Assembly (NCBI RefSeq): GCF_002367995.1
Contig: NZ_AP018207.1
Span: 186,001-250,000 of the forward strand
Length of the DNA stretch: 64,000 bases
DNA from: Calothrix brevissima NIES-22
Lineage (GTDB): Bacteria > Cyanobacteriota > Cyanobacteriia > Cyanobacteriales > Nostocaceae
Direction of reading: 5' to 3'
Each line of letters opens with the position of its first letter. The first letter of the stretch is position 1. Shown one piece after another: positions 52,701 through 56,021 of this stretch. Under the pieces are notes generated by a model. It saw only the letters and a program-made list of their open reading frames with translations. It was not told the origin of the DNA and did no database searches. The translations under genes and the position numbers were made by a program.

Positions 52701-52991
52701 ATCCGCAACAGTCAACAGCATGGTATGACTATGAATGACCAAGGGGTATTAACTGGTGGTACCTTCGCAGGTGGGAAATTCTATGCACCATATCTCATTG
52801 CTAATGGTACAGTTGACGCTGGGCTGAAAGGCGATGTTTCTGTCTATTTTAGCTTTACTGGGGCAAATTCCGACCATACAGATCATTTCCTCTCACTCGG
52901 TAATAATGCTTGGGGTGTAGAAGATTTAGCAGGCGGTGGCGATCGCGATTTCAATGATATTGTGATTCAAGCCAATTTCAAAATTGTCTAA
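28701..52991 (+). CDS. Giant modular exoprotein, 8096 aa (DUF4347, Calx-beta, propeller, LamG, novel repeats, RTX, SBP, DUF4114)
   Basis: Single open frame with no classical signal peptide. Order by residue: DUF4347 (9-173, IISHGSEGQVQLG, LLFGCDVA). PA14 twice (174-310, 312-455). Calx-beta modules from about 461 onward. PPC-like (about 1077-1204). Five FG-GAP calcium repeats (1621-1894, DLDKDGDLDLVVG). Seven propeller blades (2084-2657), split by an F5/8C domain (about 2317-2474). Two LamG domains (2817-3001, 3162-3347). Pro-rich linker (3820-3880). About twenty ~100-residue repeats (3907-5810). EF-hand-like loops (DANRDGKVTVFE, DTNGDGEIGVDE). A SdrD-B-like stretch (about 6409). RTX nonapeptides (6837-6983). 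Two tandem amino-acid-binding domains of the AapJ/BztA type (7101-7410, 7422-7754). DUF4114 (7947-8096). DUF4347 plus RTX plus DUF4114 suggests type I secretion and a surface or matrix role, with calcium-dependent folding. No secretion genes are adjacent. Function is unknown; adhesion, glycan binding or nutrient capture are possibilities. Confidence 0.93.
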   Translation: MTSSNSINTLLFVDRNVENYQSLIANTQTGTEIILLDANQDGVEQITNVLAQRSNIASVQIISHGSEGQVQLGSTLLNTETITQYRHLLEQWRNSLTENADILLFGCDVASGIGEEFLQQLSEITGADIAGSTDITGNANLGGDWNLEVQTGSIESSLAVTEEAKQNFTEVLDLRAEYYDGENFAIRNGEDTTDINYASSNDNIGSLGKDDNSSIHWTGYIYAPNDGNYTFYTNVDDGVRLWVNSQQIIDDWQNGTSERTSKSINLKGGQWYPIQMDFYNDTRDWKAILSWSYPGQSKTVVPGSYLTTPTYKGLKGEYFYENNFTDKRGTRNDTTINFDWGGGQVDLTQGKNNVSIIWTGNIIFPTNDWYQLIVEHDDGVKLTVDGKVVIDKLNSTGTHGSTLLKNSSGNPISIKLEYREEGGDANVKLYWQAWTNSNQTGEVLPKQLVPFSNLIPGNPYKTVSISAKSSTATEGTDAVFTISSPDGVPPGGLKVFYRVDPVSGAENNDFDSAFPSLSRYVTLTDKSTELRVKLKDDLFTGELGEKIKVTLLPDASYSIDTASSSATVTINDNEPVISIEKITTDGSENIIEEKFTFSLTLDRAASQPFTVNFIVSGSAKITDDYTFSTSRIIKPSDGTKITISIPIKNDDIREGDESFTISLKKPNSDDGYTINSSKSSIDFNLIDDEPKIGITKIKDGSENIGDNAEFELTFDRQRTEDFALKLNVDAVTKKDASDSDKYLKTTGSQIIRGDYIDTAKGSDYLLYWRYKDGSKKEYIAADQFTVTANTGLGDKAIIIGVEPINDEVAENTESVKVELVQQTSGSNKRYYEVDSNNKSATININDNEPTLEFVTFKNAKEYDTFLPNGEDSGTIGYIELKADKPVLSPLGLWVKYTITAGNTVIEGVDYLSSQYRKVSFQANTQTKGIIVPNSEDLKIAGNSVVDASKIRIYFMALPDAIKENTENLAIKIQPYHFDLDTTGNKTISNYFLKQNGQIVDAINATLKIEDSGLYSPQVLIIDQTGQLVSDKNPLAVTDGKATLKLKLGSQPLNDVIVKFNPPAPTTSASLPTGTTTKIEGTDNNNQLVNAIAITTSSFRFDGAISSNKDIDNFKIDLKPGDKLKIDIDARKPKLSTLDSQINLLNSKGEIVAKNDDTSGDDWDSLLEYTVSKADTYYIQVVYSEYYGASSTKYSSGKYKLAVDVTPIGVALKPGNSITFNATNWDKLQTINIEGVTADFNLQAQLTSSDANYQNLNLSLPVTITPPLQTIVKEGVAAQNLGTPKVSIFAVGDPNLSNKDSRIQENSLEAAQFVVQLDHVVDKDLTISYSIGGTATKDIDYSGKFQPGANNSYSVTIPKGEISVALPVVPIADDIKELSEEITITLNSGSSYNVDANANSKTITLIDSNIVGFQLANVSFDDTNLDAQGKPKAIIASSFRPLQTKESGESETFAIRLKTKPSSSVTVDFTGVNSKESSLSISTITFTPDNWDQYQLVTVTGKADNVIDGDITYDIQAKTSSNDSNYNGLGIPITVTNQDINNSIDKLVTLERPDPSLPLVTIQGTNNTFAENSSASNTVKIILDRPAPKGGLPVFFSFDGSSATWKQDFTVNTNYFQAQTEAKNPFNAINVGKFSNPNFVDLDKDGDLDLVVGNGNGVVQFYRNIGTTATPFFSAETGSSNPFTAIKVDGNSTPTFADIDQDGDLDLVIGSSTGNLSYSENISDSKGIKFAPLQKLEIIGQPTITNSAPTFADLDRDGDLDAIIGAGDGTIKYYLNTGTKNTGTSIQPILTPQADINNPFKGIDVGDDSKPNLVDFDGDGDLDLFVGGKDGKVSFYRNIGTAKNPQFTLDNNTPTNTWNTGGNSAPLFIDLDQDNDLDAVIGKADGTLQYQKQYQAIVIPEGQTTGEITVQAIDDQILEGNEIINLKLAEDTSYRVNTNQPENHRLPLTIQDNDKAGLLLKNAQGQPVQSLKYQTQENSNTPVNFSLELTSKPTDQVKVSIFSQNVREGLLQKTGDTTANQVVDLIFTPDNWNQPQSFSIIPQDDRVEDGAIAYTIGHQVQSLDPNYNDTADSKLGFGISDRLVDRVSIAADGTQANNSTSVFDSPAISADGRYVIFSSFANNLVENDSNANADVFIYDRNTKETERISVSSDGIQGNNYSFQPSISTDGRYVVFTSAANNLVSGDTNSQTDIFIYDRTTQATQRLNLSNNGTQGNNNSLNPAINADGRYVVFESDASNLVSDDTNSQRDIFVRDRTTNQTQRINLSNSNQQATGNSYNPVITADGRYIIFESDADNLVVGDTNGKKDIFIYDRTTTRTIVNKVITNPINTTGGTISVSSTTSPTGEEKDKAFDNDTNTKWLIFGSSGWIQYAYPVSNVVVNSYSITSANDFSQRDPKDWQLLGSNDGITFEKIDEQTGINFNTRLETKTFQVNNSKQYRYYRLNILSNHGTDSLSGGAIQLAEFKLNANTATTVTESVITAGEGIQRISVASDGTQANGNSAIASVSADGRYIVFESEASNLVSGDTNGKKDIFIYDRTTKQTQRLSVSSDGTQGNGDSLDPTISGDGRYVVFESDASNLVAGDTNGKRDIFRYDRTTKQIERLNIANNNAQGTNSSFDAAISGDGSYVVFDSLAENLVPGDSNKFSDIFVSAPTKDLVVTNLDDNDKAGFVITSLPITTEGTQDAFSIKLASQPTGKVVVTLTPQDDEFYFVGKKPGDTITITFNAQNWDKAQTLQIAAVDDNKVEYLQRSAIAFEVSGEDPLYNNIGANLKPVTVLIQDNDLPTASISAGRSAAEIYSTPGYFVVQLDRDLGEQGTLALDGVDDYVSLGDPKIGGDFTLEAWIKIDKYQDYATIIDLGNGQAQDNILLQFDNTGKLQLNTRNGSGNSNRTIITTDKVLPTGQWIHVAAVNDGKGNAAIYLNGELATQASGQTIVNNITRNSNFIGKSNWSNEYFDGNISEVRVWDTARSSDQIRQNMNRFLTGAENGLKTYYSINNANPTNLNPETLSDYSNNGIDATLKNGATWQVGNFDAPVYALPVDNTGLEINYKITGGTATKDADYQSIGTDGNNTGKVRVFGNQILIPIVPIDDKKIEDVSFTINNVSTVSSSNGKTTLRLDVLAKSLKPESTSSVDLATGSIVDFGNGLTGNLNKNVTLTQLAQGSFSFDGTNDYASLGNTKIGGAFTIEAWIKIDKNQDYATIIDLGNGEDKDNILLQFDGSTGKLQLNTRNGSGTSNRTVITTDKALPISQWIHIAAVNDGKGNASIYLNGELIKQASGQKIVNNITRSSNFIGKSNWSDEYFDGRIAEVRVWDTARSTEDIQANMNRFLSGKEDGLDLYYSANTANVNSTSKTSGTINDLTGNGINATLKNGAIWNVSKTDSPVNSNVINYTGTLELTVDNAIASQIQAGNAARIPSETVTVTLLPGDGYKLGDTNSKTASLNIIDNDVPGVRIVQGGNRTIAIEDDPFKTNNGDTIRTSQFEISLLSEPSSDVTLTLKTNTTKKNAAGEDKKQLGFIDKDGKLVDTLQVTFKPEEWYKLKTITVQGIDDGILEPDLETNIAVIDYKLSSNDANYDNLAVVPQTVYIVDRVLDKVETIKGIEAGFGTLQGTIDNLELPIIGSLKGRSPTLLQDLGKIVSQGVSQTDPNQLTTKSLDKLIEDALTQLGIAGVDVKTTMTDTDVYFEFNAKKNYELFNLNLSSDLGVPALGIGFETQGNLTGNFNYDLSVGFGLNKLLGFYINPDKTKFHADVSLNLSKDFKGVGNLGFLQVDFANDPTNPTKLGISADISFKDPDASKKKLVTPQPITTIDVTAIKVDSTPADTLVIPTPPQLPPAPTEKLAPKSPAATTPNLPTPVSKSNPSQEIAEIPVANPVLAQTVDTKTVEYNRNLQTIPQAAPFTSSFSNVSASTLATWLKNPATATAGIPQEVLTALTNASPEVKVLLQILLAETTGVNIAFNDKQLQFTYPGSIDFAKLATVIPGVKNIPLNGLTLPVTGAKLTINNPGLENADYTFSAASLPKAQLVTWLSNQAKTVIPQSVQDVLNSLLTLTNNVDLVLGRDQLQITYLGNLDLAQIKDKIPGIKDLPLTGLTLPVTNPTITITNPGNASANYALSAASLPKAQLVSWLGNQAKTLLPQGVQDVVNQLLALTNNVDLVLGKEQIQIAYQGNLNLTQFIGVIPGIKDLPLTGLNLPVTNPKITITNPGSVNADYAFVAEKLPKEQLVSWLAAQGKSLLPQGVQDVLNQLLALTNNIDLVLGNNQIEVAYQGNLDLAKLAALIPGVKELPLNGLTLPVTNPRLTITNPTGTNPDYAFAVDSLPKRPILNWLTNQAKSVLPEAAQNLLNQLFIENFERVDLVLGSKQMQITYKGDLQLDKLISAIPGVRDLPLTGLNLPVTNPSLTLLNLGTPNVDYALSVERLPKQELINWVKGQAAALLPEEVRNVLNGLLNLTENVDLQLGNNQIQIGYLGKLDLSSILQQIPGLKDLPLNTLKLPVTNPRLTIINPNSQDIDYSFAVEQLPKQELINWLVQQLPAEAKSILNTVSDVAQQVDVLFSDKQLKLAYQGNLDIAKIAKVIPGIKDLSLDGLTLPVSNPQLILSNLGTQDLSYAFKSDRLPKKELVTWLTNTVTKLLPADVQSFVKQLLSVVENIDVQFGNNQIQIGYLGDLNLKTVIDGITSQLGNFLLPLKGLNLTLTNPSITITNPNVAPSFSFNLDRLPVAQIKTWLVDQVKTLVNDASVQDFLTGLLNNLTNIDLVLGDNQTQITYLGSVDLVKALDIIPGLDSVTPKNLSLPVLNPSFTINKTGSDRNYSLTAESLPKDELTQWLSKEVMALLPTEVAGMVKSLLNVAQRMDATIGSNQLTLSYQGSLDLGTIIKEIPGLNELPLNNLSLPVLNPKIEILNPGKNASYNFSAEQLPKQQLLNWLVQQLPAEVKSVLQAIANEAQNLDVVLGNSQIEIGYNGNIDLVKLLALIPGVKDLLTTGLSLPVLNPKLTILNPGANASYSIDAEKLPKQQLINWLSSQLPSDVQTVLSKLSTNLDINIAQNQLQLNYRGDVDLLELAGVIPGVKDLPLQGLKLNVTNPSFTLINPGKANADYIFNSDRLPTKDLLAWLKTTATNSLPDAVKSVLNQLLALGTNIDLVLGKGQMQLAYNGNLDLSQVIGLIPGVKDIGALSGLNLPVTNPSITILNPGTATAQYLLKSDRLPKEELVQWAKGKATELLPADLVKVFNTLMNISEGINLEVGNNQLEIAYEGSVDLATLLKEIPGLNELPLNNLKLPVLNPSLTITNPGKSASYSFAAQHLPKQELISWLKEQAKSLIPTELQGIFNALAAVGEQLDIRFGDSQFQVKYQGNLNLVNILKEIPGIKDFDFTGLTLNVKNPSITITNPGKDADFSFSAEKLPIADLQNWLITKAGNALPTEAKNILNGLKNLAQDVNIILTDKQIQVLYDGTVDVIGLIKNIPGISNLPLPSDNALTVTKPTLTLTRVTTNNIPSTDFNFSAEKLNKEGLTAWLIKKAGSVLPQSVSNVISSLIATAADFEVLFKNNQLQISYPGTLDLASVIKQVTGLSELQTAGLTLPITNPVLSISNLDQGAANANYSLTADHLPKQELVDWLTKQAKAVLPGEVLNVVEDLLDLARRVDLQIGDSQIQITYEGILDLSDVLEKIPGLDALNVNTLDLPVTNPSLTLTKPLDATSWRDANFTFKADQLPTKQLADWLISQGSALVPSSVATPVKDLLTAFGNVNIGLSNNQFQFSSNQINLSQVINAIPGINSIFTAPPNLTLRDPNLLLTNFKSGTTSYQFSASDLNLATLATSLGIPDDLSSKLPKVNFFVSNDKVQFSASEGIDLKSLVSLDSLGLPDVITKYIPEIKIDNPQITVTKATNSANKIIDLSGTVAGLNIGLNYTNGKWTSKGIDDGGRLSALDLINVFKTAKTNQQGFYNFIDYQLKGEANLGLTAKTSINGSPVFPSFSFDVAANFPIFNYGNVQQANKNGTNIKLNNVAIDLGSFISNLMGPVIKEVNQIIEPIKPVIKLLNADTKLFTQLGLGDLFDANRDGKVTVFEVAKRLAPPEDRAKLEKSERFIKAVGDIVDLITELSKIPANQPIVIDLGSFALNDLKVASKDTTQAANKVDTSSSNTGGLQTTKTATDPLTSATNKTSGSSTGSFLSKLKNIEGLEFPILTNPLKAIDLLLGKTTDLVIYDVPDLEFNFGISKSFPIWGPVKGELGGSFSAKTNLVVGFDTAGVNDWKNDDFEFSSIYKIFDGFYLKDWDANGKDVDELSLNATITAGLGLDVGVADATVRGGVQGYLGVDVVDIGENTGTSDGKVRGSEIISRISKPWELFKLNGNIDAFLEAEIKVLFVGTVWKEEFARFNLAKFTLSADGFTFSGALSQSYIAGATIFLDTNFNNQWDAGEVKTISDEYGQFNLDIPQEVDTNGDGEIGVDEAQLVGLGGFDTSSGLSSGALIALPGSAIVTPLTSLEARLVQSGLSRDAADGIIKQQLGLDLSSKIESFDPLKAVGEKQEIGLDVYLAHIQVQSLLNQTRAFLDGLQQAVTGVANPNNLLEAINALAVYLQNSTYSRLDLTNIEILKSFFNSVLERNQLTASAEQVSGVALATAAGNEYLGKVAKVGASKAVSEALPVLASLKRVTEEHIPVLIQQMAAGKLTTEQLIGAIAATFDQNYYLVDANGNNFGNRYASVSVSPARVSEADATKVQFRIDLTQEAPNQGLKILYDFSGTATLGEDYQIVGATTGEINIAPGETTAVIEIQVLNDNLTENLESIALNLKTVGEGYAIAPNAKVALIDIQDDDQTTTDSATKGIVLKGNLLANTLTGGVGNDQLEGKEGNDYLDGKEGNDFLLGGSSNDTLIGGLGNDQLEGNAGDDSLDGGEGSDRLEGGEGSDRLLGGVGSDIILAGLGDDYLEGNQGNDQLEGGGGKDTIYGNEDNDWIVAGDSNDVIVGGTGDDILNGGAGADVFFFNSPNDGFDTILDFDPEQGDKIQISASGFGISDLSGFRFINGVLDFQGKNLALIQNQGKTYAYFSHLDKILELVDQPTPIPVTENQQIQKNLSTFNAPAVLNTVVQSSQGTAANLLEAILQRGYLKVASSSQNSILSFDLEFVGALAAALFGNKNQVEIVNTTSSDGFTQVANKNLDLSVRRVTENLVRDGGLNVDFGPVYLYDHQGILVPTDGKIQKIEDLKGATIGVVSGSTAYANLVNILQPLGISFTPRWFDNGAQMFAAYEKGEIPALSIDTALVDNYLRSFPDPQKHKLLDGEFSKEPIALVLPENESAWADVVRWVTYATIQAEEFGITSQNIDQILKDNQDENPNNDSDPAIRRFLGLQEKLGTALGLRDDFIVQVIKQVGNYGEIYQRHFPNLERDRNLLWTDGGLMYTPPFSGTPKELNLIDNDKRNVLDEIKQRGVLKFGLPEPLNFPGFTVKQADGTVKGFDADLGRALAAAVFGNPNQVEFVQQAFADGFGNTANGVVDASAAAYTENLVRDASYGIDYSPIYLYTGQGILTRKNSGISSIPTLNGRKIGLLSGMSGTTALSNLQDALVKFSASPTLVTFETSADMYAAYDRGEVEAVFNDVTLLAGKIPTLSQPQEHQILQDTFSKEPLALIIDENQSDWADVVRWTMYTLVQAEEYGINSTNIDEFIARNTDADPNNDSTPEILAFLGIKGNLGAKLGLANDFAVKVIKAVGNAGELYARNFDPNLLPRGLNELYSSSGLQYAPPFGGIEPQQPHLNFNADTKVFQLEGDTDTINLKFSLSSKHLNRQNIHQIALVAYDNAQGEVDGFKPGQDGYLNAVLKRSQVLFSVLPDDFISNPTKIIQRASRENLGLLFFQNTSLDAVINDSSLLNRVFLGSPFGTSSTQVLTVASLDNNQFSLSFEDQLGDIDPDLVVKLEITNEEIPLGGKLQKQGTEELIDLTDLAGLQVQVSFPIVKSEAAYDNVFGFYQIEDIQGSVVDSLTGKLIRVGEAGYAQAAIRNSQQHGMTMNDQGVLTGGTFAGGKFYAPYLIANGTVDAGLKGDVSVYFSFTGANSDHTDHFLSLGNNAWGVEDLAGGGDRDFNDIVIQANFKIV
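40420..46130 (+). repeat. Protein-coding array of ~19 clear plus 1 degenerate 100-residue repeats
   Basis: Within the giant gene a ~300-bp unit recurs about twenty times. Each unit encodes LPK..L..WL, an amphipathic helix ending LLP..V..VLN.LL, then VDL.LG..QIQI.Y.GNLDL..II..IPG, then KDLPL.GL.LPV.NP.LTI.NPG, then YSF.AE. The IPG(V/I/L) landmark occurs at nearly constant spacing in 17 units. Units 8 and 17 vary it (DGITSQ, KQVTG). Units 2-4 are closest to each other, while the last ones (about 45.7-46.1 kb) are most diverged. The array has no cysteine. I do not recognise this repeat from any named family. Confidence 0.85.
49210..49650 (+). repeat. RTX (hemolysin-type) calcium-binding repeat block
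   Basis: About 16 glycine-rich nonapeptides of the GGxGxDxLx type, for example GNDQLEG, GNDYLDG, GDDSLDGGEGSDRLEGGEGS and GDDILNGGAGADVFFF, followed by the usual DTILDFDPEQGDKIQIS tail. They fold as parallel beta-rolls with Ca2+ and are typical of type I secretion substrates. Confidence 0.92.
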
Positions 52992-53040
52992 TCCCAAATC
53001 TAGCCCACTAGACTCGTCCTAAAATTTGTAAGCAAGTATT

Positions 53041-53067
53041 TGCAAGGGTTTGAGACCAATCCTTGCA
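53041..53067 (+). terminator. Weak hairpin after the giant gene
   Basis: TGCAAGG (53041-53047) pairs with CCTTGCA (53061-53067) across a 13-nt loop, 50 bp after the stop codon, followed by GATTCTCTTT. The stem is short and the T-tract imperfect, so it is a weak candidate. Confidence 0.35.
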
Positions 53068-53214
53068 GATTCTCTTTGAACGTCACAATAAGGCTTTGAG
53101 ATGGTTATTGATAGTTTAGAGTCAAAAAATCAACTCTCACTATTTTCTGCGATCGCTAATTTTTATTAATATTAATTAGCTGGTCAACACTAAAGTACCC
53201 ATCCGTAATCTTAC

Positions 53215-53530
53215 CAAACCCTTCGGGTTCGCAGTCGCCTGCGGAGGGAAACCCTCCCGCAGCGCTGACTCACCACAAACTGTTAAAACTATTTTTTTGT
53301 AAATATTTGAATTTCACCTAAATCTTTTGGTGATAATAATTCTTTCCGTCCTCCTCCTGGACTATTAATCCTGATTTTTTGTTTTTCTTTTGATGATTGG
53401 ATTTTTATATGTTTTTTTACAGCAGATTTAATTACAGCGATTTTCAGCTAAATGAACCACATTTTTTTATCTCACGCATAGACGCGAAGCGGCTTCCCGC
53501 AGGGTAGGCGCAAAGGCGCAAAGTTACAAA
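53215..53530. repeat. Dispersed repeats in the giant gene-methyltransferase gap
   Basis: At 53221-53275 is an element of CTTCGGGTTCGCAGTCGCCT and AGGGAAACCCTCCCGCAGCG with internal dyads. At 53463-53522 the ACGCATAGACGC...GCGCAAAGGCGCAAAG short repeat is split by a GAAGCGGCTTCCCGCAGGGT insert. No gene is supported between 52992 and 53739. Confidence 0.55.
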
Positions 53531-53672
53531 GAAATACAGATACCAGCTTGTAGTCTAAATACATGAAAACTGCTGTAACTGTTGAAACTGTTCATAACTA
53601 ATACCCAAAATTTGTTTCGTTCTCGATGGGTATTTTTGGATCTAATCGAAGACAATACACATTTTAAGTTGT

Positions 53673-53710
53673 AATGGTAGAATGCTAATTTCACTTTCTA
53701 CCATTTTTTT
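53673..53710 (+). terminator. Strong rho-independent terminator, plus strand
   Basis: AATGGTAGAA (53673-53682) and TTCTACCATT (53696-53705) form a perfect 10-bp stem with a 13-nt loop, followed by TTTTT. It is oriented for transcription from the giant gene, 680 nt upstream, and stops it just before the convergent methyltransferase gene. Another weaker candidate is AATACCC...GGGTATTTTT at 53600-53635. Confidence 0.75.
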
Positions 53711-53739
53711 GCACCTAGATTATATTTTGGACGAGTCTA

Positions 53740-54930
53740 TTATATTCTGGAAGTTAGAAGAATGATTTGCTGTTTTTGGAGCGATCGCACATCTGCTAAA
53801 CTCGCATCTACTGACTGCAAAATTTGCGCTGTGGTCTGATTTCCATCACATGCGAGGAGAAATTGCCACTCGGCATCATTTAAACGCACAATTTGATAGT
53901 CTTGATTAAAAAATTGTTGACTATCTCGCCATCCTTGAATGCAAGGACTAGGTTCCGGTACAGCCGACATTAACTTGGCATCTGATACCCAATCTTCTTT
54001 ATTAATGGGGTTGCGTCCTAAGAAAAACTCATAGTGAGTAATTGCTTGGGGGTCGAGGATTTCAATTAACCGATAGCGTTGGCGATCGCTTAAATTTTGC
54101 GATCGTTCAATTAACTCTGGTGCTTTACCAATCAAGCGTTCTAAATCCCACACTTTGGGATTAGAAAAGCCGAGAAATTCTAACCCCGAAGCATCGATTA
54201 ATTCAAACACTGTATTGATGTTGTAATCAATTTCTTGGGGATGGACATACATATCTGCAAAGTAGCCATCGCGTTGATTTTCCCAAGACCAGCGTTCTTG
54301 TTCGCGCTTGCGGAGGCGGTTATCTTCTGGTAGTGCAGCAAATATTTGTCTTCCCACTGCGACACCATCGGTGTAATCTCCCCGTTTTTCGCCTTGCAAA
54401 AGTGCGATCGCTTCTTGCATCAATTTAATTTCCCAACGTCCCAGTTCCCCATACACAAAAATGTGCATTATACCACCAGGCGATAGTTTTTTCGCTAAAG
54501 CTTGAATTCCGCGAATGGGGTCGGGGGTATGGTGCAGAACTCCCACACAGTTAATTAGCTCAAATTCACCAGGAAGTTGTTCTACATCAAACAAACTCAG
54601 ATGATGAAATTCTACCTTGCTTGCCCCTGATTTTTGACAACGCTCTTGAGCTACAGCTAATGCGCCAGCACTCAAATCGATACCGACAACCGCCGCATCC
54701 GGATTGAGATGGACTAAGTATTCTGTTCCCACCCCCGTACCACAACCAGCATCAAGTATGCGGACATTGGTTTGTGCGGGTTTTTGTCCGGTACAAAAGT
54801 TATACGCCGTCAGCCAGTTCCAGCGCCAGTTATAACCAGGAGGCGGTTCATCTAATAACGGTTCTGGGGGGAAGGGATAGGTATTGTAGAGTTTGGCGAC
54901 GGCTGCACTAATTGCTTGGGAATCTGACAT
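53740..54930 (-). CDS. Class I SAM-dependent methyltransferase (396 aa)
   Basis: A Rossmann-fold methyltransferase domain begins at ILDAGCGTGVGTEYL (motif I, residues about 58-72). VVGIDLSAGALAVAQE carries the acidic residue at the end of strand 2. FELINCVGVLHHTPDP is the motif IV/post-region and LSPGGIMHIFVYG follows. The C-terminal 200 residues look like a separate helical region with GWRDSQQFFNQDYQIVRLND near the end. The substrate is unknown. It is the last gene of the minus-strand block, 72 bp downstream of cpeZ, so it may be co-transcribed with the phycoerythrin lyase genes. A link to phycobiliprotein methylation is only inference. Confidence 0.85.
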   Translation of the reverse strand: MSDSQAISAAVAKLYNTYPFPPEPLLDEPPPGYNWRWNWLTAYNFCTGQKPAQTNVRILDAGCGTGVGTEYLVHLNPDAAVVGIDLSAGALAVAQERCQKSGASKVEFHHLSLFDVEQLPGEFELINCVGVLHHTPDPIRGIQALAKKLSPGGIMHIFVYGELGRWEIKLMQEAIALLQGEKRGDYTDGVAVGRQIFAALPEDNRLRKREQERWSWENQRDGYFADMYVHPQEIDYNINTVFELIDASGLEFLGFSNPKVWDLERLIGKAPELIERSQNLSDRQRYRLIEILDPQAITHYEFFLGRNPINKEDWVSDAKLMSAVPEPSPCIQGWRDSQQFFNQDYQIVRLNDAEWQFLLACDGNQTTAQILQSVDASLADVRSLQKQQIILLTSRI

Positions 54931-55002
54931 CGGGGGAGATTAATTTGTTATACAGTTTAATTATGTATGTCCTGAAGATGCGATCGCAAAATTCTAGGAC
55001 AA

Positions 55003-55620
55003 TTATTTTTCCCCTCGCTGAAACTTCATTGTCATTTCTAAGCGAGATAATGCGCTAATAGCCGACTCGCGCACGTAAGAATCAGTTGATTCACTGTTAA
55101 TTAGAGATTGTAAAACCTCTACACCCCGACCATCACCAATTGAGCCAAGAGCATTGACAATCGTGATTCCTAGCGCTGGGTTGTCTGTAGTTTGCAATGC
55201 TTCAATCAAAACATCGACTACAGGAGAACCAATTTCACCCAAAGCCATGACAGCCGCAATATGTACTACAGGATTGGAATCGTTGAGAGCAGTTTTTAAA
55301 CCCTGTACGCCTTCTGCTGCAAAGGGAACATCTGGATGATTAATGGCGACTTGCGCTAGTGCTTTAGCCGCACTACCGCGAACGGTAACATTATCGCTAT
55401 TGAGCAAGGCTTCAACTAACGGATTTACCGCATCGGGGCCGATCGCACCTAAGGCTTTCACCGCAGCTCGGCGATAGGTGGTATCTTCTTCATCAAGAAT
55501 ACTCATCAACCGGGGGATAGTTGTCTCATCGGGATTTTCCGCTAATTCCCACATTGCTTGATCGCGCAGGTGGGGGTTAGGGTGTTTCAGCTGTTGGAAT
55601 AATTCTTCTGTTGTCGGCAT
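55003..55620 (-). CDS. cpeZ: Phycoerythrin bilin lyase partner CpeZ (HEAT repeats)
   Basis: 205 aa, almost entirely HEAT-like repeats: LKHPNPHLRDQAMWELAENP, EEDTTYRRAAVKALGAIGPD, SDNVTVRGSAAKALAQVA, and SNPVVHIAAVMALGEIGSP. It belongs to the E/F-type lyase family with CpcF and PecF. The length and the position downstream of cpeBA and cpeY identify it as CpeZ, which assists CpeY in attaching phycoerythrobilin to the PE alpha subunit. Unlike many lyase pairs, it is separated from cpeY by 401 bp that contain heptamer repeats and two hairpins. CpcF or PecF identity is less likely because no cpc or pec genes are present. Confidence 0.85.
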   Translation of the reverse strand: MPTTEELFQQLKHPNPHLRDQAMWELAENPDETTIPRLMSILDEEDTTYRRAAVKALGAIGPDAVNPLVEALLNSDNVTVRGSAAKALAQVAINHPDVPFAAEGVQGLKTALNDSNPVVHIAAVMALGEIGSPVVDVLIEALQTTDNPALGITIVNALGSIGDGRGVEVLQSLINSESTDSYVRESAISALSRLEMTMKFQRGEK

Positions 55621-55687
55621 TGTTTTTAATTAAAAAATAATTAGTATTAAGTAGGGCGGTGCAATTAAACAGAACTGGCAAGGGCTG

Positions 55688-55720
55688 TCATTAGTCATTA
55701 GTCATTAGTCATTAGTCATT
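55688..55720. repeat. STRR heptamer array TAGTCAT between cpeY and cpeZ
   Basis: TAGTCAT repeats four times in tandem (TTAGTCATTAGTCATTAGTC and following). It is of the short tandemly repeated repetitive class known from heterocystous cyanobacteria. Confidence 0.75.
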
Positions 55721-55904
55721 GGTAAGGGTTTCAAGGTAATTTACGTTTCGTAACATAGTTTGGTTTTTTCTACCGACTTACTTACAAAGGAAAAATCAGA
55801 TTTAAACACATTTCATTGCTTTGCCTAAATCCCAACTTACTATAAATTGGTTTTCTTGAAGGATAGGAAATAAACCTCGTCCATTTTGAAACTAGGACTA
55901 GTGC

Positions 55905-55947
55905 GGGCATCTTGCCCACTACTACCACCAGGGAGCAAGATGCTCCC
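55905..55947. repeat. Paired palindromes in the cpeY-cpeZ gap
   Basis: GGGCA-TCT-TGCCC (55905-55917) and GGGAGCA-AGA-TGCTCCC (55931-55947) lie 13 bp apart. Both encode strong hairpins in the message, sharing the core GCA-N3-TGC. They look like a dispersed element, but in this position they could attenuate cpeZ expression. Confidence 0.65.
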
Positions 55948-56021
55948 ACTACTTTTAAAACTATGGTTCTCAAAATAGATGTGGTTTAAGCGATCGCTAT
56001 TTGGGATTTTCACTAGGTAAA

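Noticed and set aside
28701-52991. Non-ribosomal peptide or polyketide synthetase
   Set aside because: There are no adenylation, ketosynthase or carrier motifs. The domains are all extracellular-type.
53740-54930. Methyltransferase acting on phycobiliprotein Asn (CpcM)
   Set aside because: The position is suggestive, but I could not identify CpcM-specific features, so only the general methyltransferase class is given.
55782-55973. 63-aa minus-strand gene between cpeY and cpeZ
   Set aside because: It covers the paired palindromes. Composition is repeat-like and there is no ribosome-binding site.
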